A stretch of DNA of 64,000 nucleotides from Streptomyces sp. NBC_01216 (lineage in GTDB: Bacteria; Actinomycetota; Actinomycetes; Streptomycetales; Streptomycetaceae). The notes beneath the pieces were generated by a model. The model was given only the letters and a program-made list of their open reading frames with translations. It was not told the DNA's origin and did no database searches. The stretch covers positions 7,006,001-7,070,000 of the forward strand of contig NZ_CP108677.1 in NCBI RefSeq assembly GCF_035994945.1, in the 5' to 3' direction. Position 1 is the stretch's first letter. Every line of letters starts with the position of its first letter. Shown here piece by piece: positions 58,498 to 64,000 of the stretch. A program made the translations under genes and the position numbers.

Positions 58498-58995
58498 CGC
58501 GGAGTCGACGCTCGGTCTGGTGACGCGGTGGTCCGGGTCAGGACCGTCGGGGCCCACCGTGAGCAACTCCCGGGTGAGCTGTTCAACTCTTGTGCTGAAA
58601 GGAACCGTTGATGACCGGCATCCAGGCCGGGGGGCGCTGTGAGTGGGCGGGCGCCGTGGATGACGGGCGGGTCGCCGAGCCGGTGGCCCAGGCTCAGGCC
58701 GGTGGGCTCCTCCCGCACCACCACGGGCGGACCGATGGCATCGGCGTCGGCACCCGCGCCAGACGGATCACGAGGCAGACGCCCGGCCGTGCGGGCTTCG
58801 ACCTCCTCCGCCACCGCACCCTCCTGCACTGACCGTCACCCCTCGTGGGCTCGTTCCGCTGTGACGGAACGTCTGGTGTGTCCCGGCCCGCTTGTCGCGG
58901 ACCCCGTGAGCAATCGATGACAACCCCGTACGCAGGAGGCGTCGTTGTGCTTGCATGGTGATCGAGGACACACCGAGGCGTCGAGCCGGGGGGCG
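58498..58995. other. 498-bp gap before the protease-ATPase locus
   Basis: No gene is supported. The last 140 bases are less GC-rich (TGTGCTTGCATGG, CAATCGATGACAACC near 58912-58924) and probably include the promoter of the next two genes. Confidence 0.45.
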
Positions 58996-59658
58996 GTGAG
59001 TTCGCTGCGACTGTGGGCAGCGTGGTCATGGAGTCAGGCGGGGTCGATCATCTTGGCGGCGATGGCCGTCGTCGCCGTCGTCCTTCTGTACCGTGCGCTA
59101 CGCCGGGCCCGGCGGACGTCGGCCGCGACCGTGGACCGGCTCCGGAAGGCGGGCGACGCGGTGGTGGCGGGTGCCGAGTCCTTGACGGCGCTGTCCCGCA
59201 GCCTTGAGGCGATCACCGAGGAGTTCCGCTCGCGACGCGAACAGGACGCGTCCGCGCAGGCCCGGAGGGTCGGGTTCAGCAAGGGCGAAGTCTTCGCGGG
59301 GGAGGCGTCCTCCGGCGTCGGGGGGATCGCCATGGTCGTCGTCAGGAATCTCAGCAGTGAGATCATCTACGACCTGCAGGTCACCCCTCTCGCCGCGGGC
59401 CGCGACGATCCGGACCTCGAGCAGCGGGGCGCGGATGTGCTCGATCCGGGTCAGCTGCTCAACCTCGCCTTCCCACTGAACACCCACGACGGCTCCTCCC
59501 AGGGGGACAGGGAGTTCTCGCTGCTGTTCACCGACGCCTGGGGCCGGCCCTGGCGGCGGCTCACCTCTGACCCGGTCCCGTACCGGGCGGACGCCGATCC
59601 CGGCACCGACCGGTCTTCTGCCTCGGTGCGCGACCCGGCCGAGGAGGGAGGAGCCTGA
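58996..59658 (+). CDS. Membrane-anchored coiled-coil protein, partner of the multidomain protease-ATPase
   Basis: The protein has 220 residues. A single span lies at about 13-32 (GSIILAAMAVVAVVLLYRAL), then a helical, probably coiled-coil stretch (TVDRLRKAGDAVVAGAESL to EEFRSRREQD), and a C-terminal beta domain (GIAMVVVRNLSSEIIYDLQV to FSLLFTDAWGRPWRRL) that looks like an Ig-like or C2-like fold. No family is recognised. The GTG at 58996 is one option; GTG 58945 is in frame. Its TGA overlaps the ATG of the giant gene (TGATG), which makes the two an operon and the products likely partners. Confidence 0.72.
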   Translation: MSSLRLWAAWSWSQAGSIILAAMAVVAVVLLYRALRRARRTSAATVDRLRKAGDAVVAGAESLTALSRSLEAITEEFRSRREQDASAQARRVGFSKGEVFAGEASSGVGGIAMVVVRNLSSEIIYDLQVTPLAAGRDDPDLEQRGADVLDPGQLLNLAFPLNTHDGSSQGDREFSLLFTDAWGRPWRRLTSDPVPYRADADPGTDRSSASVRDPAEEGGA

Positions 59659-62600
59659 TGACGGCGCGTGACCGTCGGCTGGTTGAGATCACCTGTGGTG
59701 CGGGGACCGCGCTCTCACGGGGCACCGGGTATGTGGTGAGCGCGGGCGTCGTGCTGACCGCCGCCCACGTGGTCGTCGACTCGTGCGACAAGCCGCACGA
59801 GATCCGCCTGCGCAGGGCGCCGGACACCGGCCCCGAGGACTGGTTCTCGCCGACCGCTGTCGTGCTCGGCGGAGAGGCGACGGACGCGGCGCTACTGCTC
59901 TTCGCAGCCGGGCACGGTGAACCGAGCGACGTCCCCCCATGGGTCGTCCATCTGGACATCGACCAGCCTCTGCCGTTCCACGCTCCCGGATTCCCACGTG
60001 TCCAGCGGGAGGGGGAGGAGCGGGACATCGAGGTGGTGCGCGGGCTGACGGCCCAGGGGACCACCGCCCGGCGTGGCGCGCTCTCCCTGAACATCGATTC
60101 GGCGACCCCTCCCGGCGTCCCCGCCGCCCGACCCGGTACGGCCGAGACGGATGCGGCACCGTCCCCGTGGGCGGGACACTCGGGCGCACCGGTCCTTACC
60201 CTCGGTGGGTCGCTGGTCGGCATGGTCGTGGAACACCATCAGGGCTTCGGCGGTTCTCGGCTGGAGGCCCTCGCGGTGACCGAGATCCGCGACGACCCCG
60301 CCTTCGACGGAATCCTGCCCGACGCCTGGTCCGGGAGCCGGCTCCGCCCCGCCAGCAGCCTGGTCTCCTTCGCCATCGGTGACACCCGCATCCGGGTCGA
60401 TCCCCCGTTTCAGAGCCTGGGGGAACAGGAACGCGCGATGCTTCAGCGTTCCACCGCCCTGCCCCTGCGGGCGCGATACCGCGTCGTACCCTTCACCGGC
60501 TCCGACCGCGGACTGGCGGAGCTCGCGCGGTGGTGCACCGGCGACACGAGCTCGGGCCACCCGGCGGGTTCCGGAAGCGTCGGGTACGCGCTGGTCTCGG
60601 GCGCCGGCGGTAGCGGCAAGTCCCGGCTGGCAGCGGAGGTGTGCCGCCTGGCCCTCGAGGCGGGGCTGGTGGCCGGTACGGCCACGGAGATCACCGGGAC
60701 GGCAGGGACGTCCGGGATGGCCGAGCTCACCGAGCTCGGTGCTCGGGCACTACTGGTCTTCGACTACGTCGACTACCGCGCGGAGTTCGTCGCCACCGTC
60801 CTCGACGACTGCCGAGCCCGGGGCGCCGATGTCAGGCTGCTGGTACTCGCCCGGGACGGCGAGACGTTCCGCCGTCACCTCGACGCCCAGCTCGGGCTCG
60901 GCATGCTGAAACCGGATGTGGACATCACTCTGGACGACGGTGATCTCACACCGGAACTGCGCAGCGCGCACTACACGGCGGCGGCCGCCGCGTACCGGCG
61001 CCTGCACGCACCGGCGCAGCAGCGGGTCGAGCTCCCGGCCTCCGCAGCCGTCGACGCCTCCCCTGCGTTGGACAGTTGCACGACCCCGTTGCTGGTGCAC
61101 GCCCGCGCCCTGCTCGACGTCCTGGGCGAGGCCGCAGGCCCCGACGCAGAGGACGACGACCCGCAGACGCCCGTGCGGACGCCCGGCGCCGAAGGTGTTC
61201 TGGCCGCCGTCGTCCACCGGGAGGCACGGCACTTCTGGGCTCCCGCCACCGAAGGACTCGGGCTCGGTCTTGAGACGCTGCACGACCTGATGGCCGTCAC
61301 CACCCTGGCCGGGGCCGATACGCGCCTTGACGCCCTGGAGCTTCTGCGGGCGGTGCCGGAACTGGCCGACACCTCAGCAGACCGGCGCACGCGTGTCCTC
61401 AACGCCGTGCAGGGGATCTACCCGGGTTCCGCGGTGGTGCCCCTGGTCGAGCCGGACCTCCTGGGCGAGTACCTCGTTGCGACACGGCTGCTCCTGGCCG
61501 GGCCGTTGCCCGAGGTCTTCCGCCGGGCCGCAGCGCCCGCCCAGCGCTCCCGCATGCTCGAAGTGCTGCTGCGCATGGGTGACTCCCCGTTCCCGGCCGT
61601 GCGATCCGCGGTAGCCGTGGCGATCCGCGACCGCCTGGACGAGGTGCTGCCCGACCTGGTGGTGCAGGCCGACGAAGCGGCGGCCCGGACCGGGACGCCG
61701 GACGAGCGGCTGCTGCCCGCTCGTCTCGCCGCCGCCCTCGCCATCACCGACGTTCCCTCCGCGGCTGCCCGTGCCGAGGAGCGGCACCCGGAGTTCTCCA
61801 CCAGCAGCGCCGTGCAGCCCTTGGCTGCCATTCTCTACCGGCAGGCCGCCGCGCACTGGCAGGCGCAGGGCGACGAAGGCCGGGCCGTGCGGTTGCTCTC
61901 CGCCGCGAGCCAGGCCCTGGTACGCCTCAACCGGCCCGACGCCGCGTTCGGGTTGCTCGATGAGGCGACCTCGGTCCTCTCCCGCACCCCGGACTTCAGC
62001 ACCAGCCCCCAGCTCGGCCGGATTCTCAGCACCAGTGCTCTGGCCCGCCTGGAGACCGGCAACCACGAGTGGGCGATCAGTGCCGCCCGAGACGCGGTCG
62101 GCATCGCCCGCGGCGCCGCGGAGAGGGAACCCGCGGTCCATCAGGAGCAGTACACGGAGGCGCTGGTCAGCCTGTTGCTGGCGGAGTTGAGCGCTGCCGA
62201 TCACACCGGTGCGCTGGGGACGGCAGTCGAACTCGTCCAGGCAGTCGCGGAGCTGGGTCCCCAGCGCCGAGCCACGGCCCTTCTGCTGCAGTGCCAGGTG
62301 CAGCTCGCCGGCGGCGACACCGAGGCGGCCGAGCAGGCGATGTCCACCGCCGAAGCTCTGCTGAGCGAGCTTCCCGACGAGGCGGCGCCCCGCGAACTGG
62401 CAGCCGCTCAAGCCGCCTTGTCCCTTGTCCTCGGTGCCTCCCCCGACGGCCTGCCGGCCGCGCGCGACCTGGCCCGCTCGGCTCTCGAACTGGCGGACCG
62501 GTTGCCCGACCCCGGTCACGAACAGTCCCGCCTCACGCGGGGGACCGTGCGCTTGCAGGTCGCCATGGTCCTGGAGCCCGACGACGGACTCCAGACGGTG

Positions 62601-64000
62601 GAAGAGGCCCATCGGCTCTTCGTCGGCCTCCGCGAGGAATACCCGGATATCTACGAGTTCTATCCCACCATCACGGCCTTGATGCGCGCCGAGCTGACCG
62701 CCGCCCAGGGCGACCTGGGCCGTGCGGCCCGGCTCGCCCAGCGCGCGGAGCGGGACGTGGCCGCCCTCTACCGAGTGAGGCCGAAACAGTACTACCCCTG
62801 GACCGCGGTGGCCGCGCTCACCTCGGCCTCGATCCTGTCCACGGCGGGTCGCACCGGCGAAGCCGTCGCTTCTCTGGAACAGGCGGTCCAGCGCTTCGAG
62901 CGACTGGGCGCCGAATCGGCGCTTCCTCTGCTCGCCAGGTTACGCACCGCTCGCTCCGTGGTGCTCATCGACGCCGGCCGACACGCGGAGGGAGCCGAGG
63001 CCGCACGCGAGGCGGTGGCCGACTACGAGTCTCTGGCCGAGCGCTCCGGTACCTGGCTGCCCGATCTCCTCGGCGCGCACCTCGTCAACATGGTCGGCCT
63101 GGTCTGCTGTGGCCAGGAGGAGGCCGCCCGCGCGGCGGGGGACGAAGCGGTGCGGATCGTACGCCGTGACGCCGAGGAGCACGACACCCCGGACACGCGC
63201 AGACTACTGGCCAGGGTTCTCGCCGCACGTGGCCAGTGGCTCCGGGAGATGCGCCGCTTCGCCGACGCCCTGGAGTCGTTCCGGGAGAGCAGCCGTGTCT
63301 ACGGCACGTTCCGGCACACCAGGGAGGACGAGGCGGACCTGATGCTGCTGAGCGTGTGGACCGAGGAGTGCCGGGCGGAGATCGGCACCGGAACGGCGAT
63401 GCCGGGGGTCGCCGACGCTCCTTCGCTTGATTCCCTGACCCTGGACCCCGCGTCTGACGCGATGACCGCGGCCCCGTCCGAGGCCGTGTCCGGAGCCGAG
63501 ACGGAGGCCACGCCGCACAACGCCCGGTGGCGTATCGTCCTCGGACGGCGCGGCGGCAAGTTGGTGGCAGCCGCGCCCTTTCGTCCGGTGCTGGTCCTGG
63601 GGCCACAGCGTAGCCGCAAGACCACCGGCGTGGTGATTCCCTCCCTCCTGGAGTGGGACGGACCCGCCCTCGTCACCTCGGTCCGCACAGATGTCCTGGC
63701 CGGCACCGCCACCCGCCGCCGCGGCATGGGCGACATCTCGGTGTTCGAACCGACCGGCCGCCTGCACACCCACGGCGAACCGACCACGACCTGGAACCCG
63801 TTGGAGGTGTGCGACACCTGGGACGGCGCGGTCGCCACCGCCCGGTCACTCGCGGAGACGGCACAGCTCACCGGCGACAACAGGCGACTGAACGACCAGT
63901 TCTGGACGACGATGGCCGAACAGCTCCTCCAGTCCCTCACGTTCGCGGCCGGAGCCACCGGACAGACCATGGAGAAGGTCAGCCAGTGGGTGAAGTCGAT
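59658..64000 (+). CDS. Trypsin-like protease / P-loop NTPase / TPR / VirD4-like fusion (runs off right edge)
   Basis: The frame is open from ATG 59658 to the edge, at least 1447 codons without a stop. Residues 1-240 are a trypsin-like protease with its triad: His37 in TAAHVV, Asp76 in TDAALLLF, Ser175 in GHSGAPV. Walker A GAGGSGKS is at 315-322 and a Walker B-like LLVFDY with Asp369, as in STAND or AAA-type NTPases. Residues about 690-1230 are Ala/Leu-rich helical pairs, TPR-like. From about 1295 a second P-loop GPQRSRKT (1315-1322), LEWDGPALVTSVRTDVLAG and FEPTGR, WNPLEV resemble VirD4/TraG coupling ATPases. I know protease-NTPase-TPR proteins as conflict-type sensors; the added coupling ATPase is unusual. 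Confidence 0.85.
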   Translation, partial: MTARDRRLVEITCGAGTALSRGTGYVVSAGVVLTAAHVVVDSCDKPHEIRLRRAPDTGPEDWFSPTAVVLGGEATDAALLLFAAGHGEPSDVPPWVVHLDIDQPLPFHAPGFPRVQREGEERDIEVVRGLTAQGTTARRGALSLNIDSATPPGVPAARPGTAETDAAPSPWAGHSGAPVLTLGGSLVGMVVEHHQGFGGSRLEALAVTEIRDDPAFDGILPDAWSGSRLRPASSLVSFAIGDTRIRVDPPFQSLGEQERAMLQRSTALPLRARYRVVPFTGSDRGLAELARWCTGDTSSGHPAGSGSVGYALVSGAGGSGKSRLAAEVCRLALEAGLVAGTATEITGTAGTSGMAELTELGARALLVFDYVDYRAEFVATVLDDCRARGADVRLLVLARDGETFRRHLDAQLGLGMLKPDVDITLDDGDLTPELRSAHYTAAAAAYRRLHAPAQQRVELPASAAVDASPALDSCTTPLLVHARALLDVLGEAAGPDAEDDDPQTPVRTPGAEGVLAAVVHREARHFWAPATEGLGLGLETLHDLMAVTTLAGADTRLDALELLRAVPELADTSADRRTRVLNAVQGIYPGSAVVPLVEPDLLGEYLVATRLLLAGPLPEVFRRAAAPAQRSRMLEVLLRMGDSPFPAVRSAVAVAIRDRLDEVLPDLVVQADEAAARTGTPDERLLPARLAAALAITDVPSAAARAEERHPEFSTSSAVQPLAAILYRQAAAHWQAQGDEGRAVRLLSAASQALVRLNRPDAAFGLLDEATSVLSRTPDFSTSPQLGRILSTSALARLETGNHEWAISAARDAVGIARGAAEREPAVHQEQYTEALVSLLLAELSAADHTGALGTAVELVQAVAELGPQRRATALLLQCQVQLAGGDTEAAEQAMSTAEALLSELPDEAAPRELAAAQAALSLVLGASPDGLPAARDLARSALELADRLPDPGHEQSRLTRGTVRLQVAMVLEPDDGLQTVEEAHRLFVGLREEYPDIYEFYPTITALMRAELTAAQGDLGRAARLAQRAERDVAALYRVRPKQYYPWTAVAALTSASILSTAGRTGEAVASLEQAVQRFERLGAESALPLLARLRTARSVVLIDAGRHAEGAEAAREAVADYESLAERSGTWLPDLLGAHLVNMVGLVCCGQEEAARAAGDEAVRIVRRDAEEHDTPDTRRLLARVLAARGQWLREMRRFADALESFRESSRVYGTFRHTREDEADLMLLSVWTEECRAEIGTGTAMPGVADAPSLDSLTLDPASDAMTAAPSEAVSGAETEATPHNARWRIVLGRRGGKLVAAAPFRPVLVLGPQRSRKTTGVVIPSLLEWDGPALVTSVRTDVLAGTATRRRGMGDISVFEPTGRLHTHGEPTTTWNPLEVCDTWDGAVATARSLAETAQLTGDNRRLNDQFWTTMAEQLLQSLTFAAGATGQTMEKVSQWVKS

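Overview
The window reads as a chromosomal segment of a Streptomyces-type actinobacterium. GC is very high with strong third-position bias, GTG starts and ATGA/GTGA/TGATG start-stop overlaps are frequent, and several gene sets are typical of that group: a conservon with its own P450, an XRE-DUF5753/DUF397/ATPase trio, a class I terpene cyclase, a class F sortase, a type III PKS and a reduced nuo operon. No rRNA, tRNA or CRISPR array was seen.

Layout. 1-2.2 kb: the 5' part of a type III polyketide synthase (-), a divergent UbiA-type prenyltransferase and a nitroreductase. 2.3-3.5 kb: a stand-alone bacterial nitric oxide synthase (-). 3.7-6.3 kb: SDR, DUF397 and XRE-DUF5753 genes (-), tightly overlapping, opposite an RsbW-like ATPase. 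6.4-8.2 kb: small proteins and a probably frameshifted secreted protein. 8.2-13 kb: a glycerol/ether-lipid type locus, with glpD and a TetR gene (-) divergent from an alkyl-DHAP-synthase-like flavoprotein and a diacylglycerol kinase. 13-21.2 kb: an eight-gene reduced complex I operon (-), nuoA-orf-nuoHJKLMN, with no genes for the NADH module or most of the quinone module. 21.4-31.6 kb: mixed regulators, small secreted and membrane proteins, an ArsR-like gene broken at a G7 run, and a TetR/hydrolase pair around a perfect palindrome.

34.2-41.3 kb: a five-gene plus-strand betaine operon: betaine-aldehyde dehydrogenase, choline-dehydrogenase-like GMC oxidase, and an ABC importer (ATPase, double permease, binding lipoprotein). 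41.4-44.4 kb: a scarred stretch with a MerR fragment, an IS3-type transposase fragment, a DUF6042-like gene and an AlkD-like gene. 44.8-50.3 kb: conservon cvnABCD plus a CYP157-like P450 with EQVLW in place of ExxR, convergent with a terpene cyclase. 51.3-52.7 kb: a 36-residue-repeat surface protein and a class F sortase. 52.9-57.8 kb: hypothetical and lipoprotein genes and a ThiF-like E1 enzyme coupled to a GNAT acetyltransferase.

The most unusual item is at the right edge. A membrane-anchored protein (58996-59658) is translationally coupled to an open frame that runs off the window (59658 onward, at least 1447 codons). It joins an intact trypsin-like protease, a P-loop NTPase, a long TPR-like helical region and a VirD4/TraG-like ATPase in one polypeptide. 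The first three parts resemble NTP-dependent conflict (defence or self-recognition) proteins; the fused coupling-ATPase-like domain is a combination I do not recognise. It is the best candidate here for an undescribed system.
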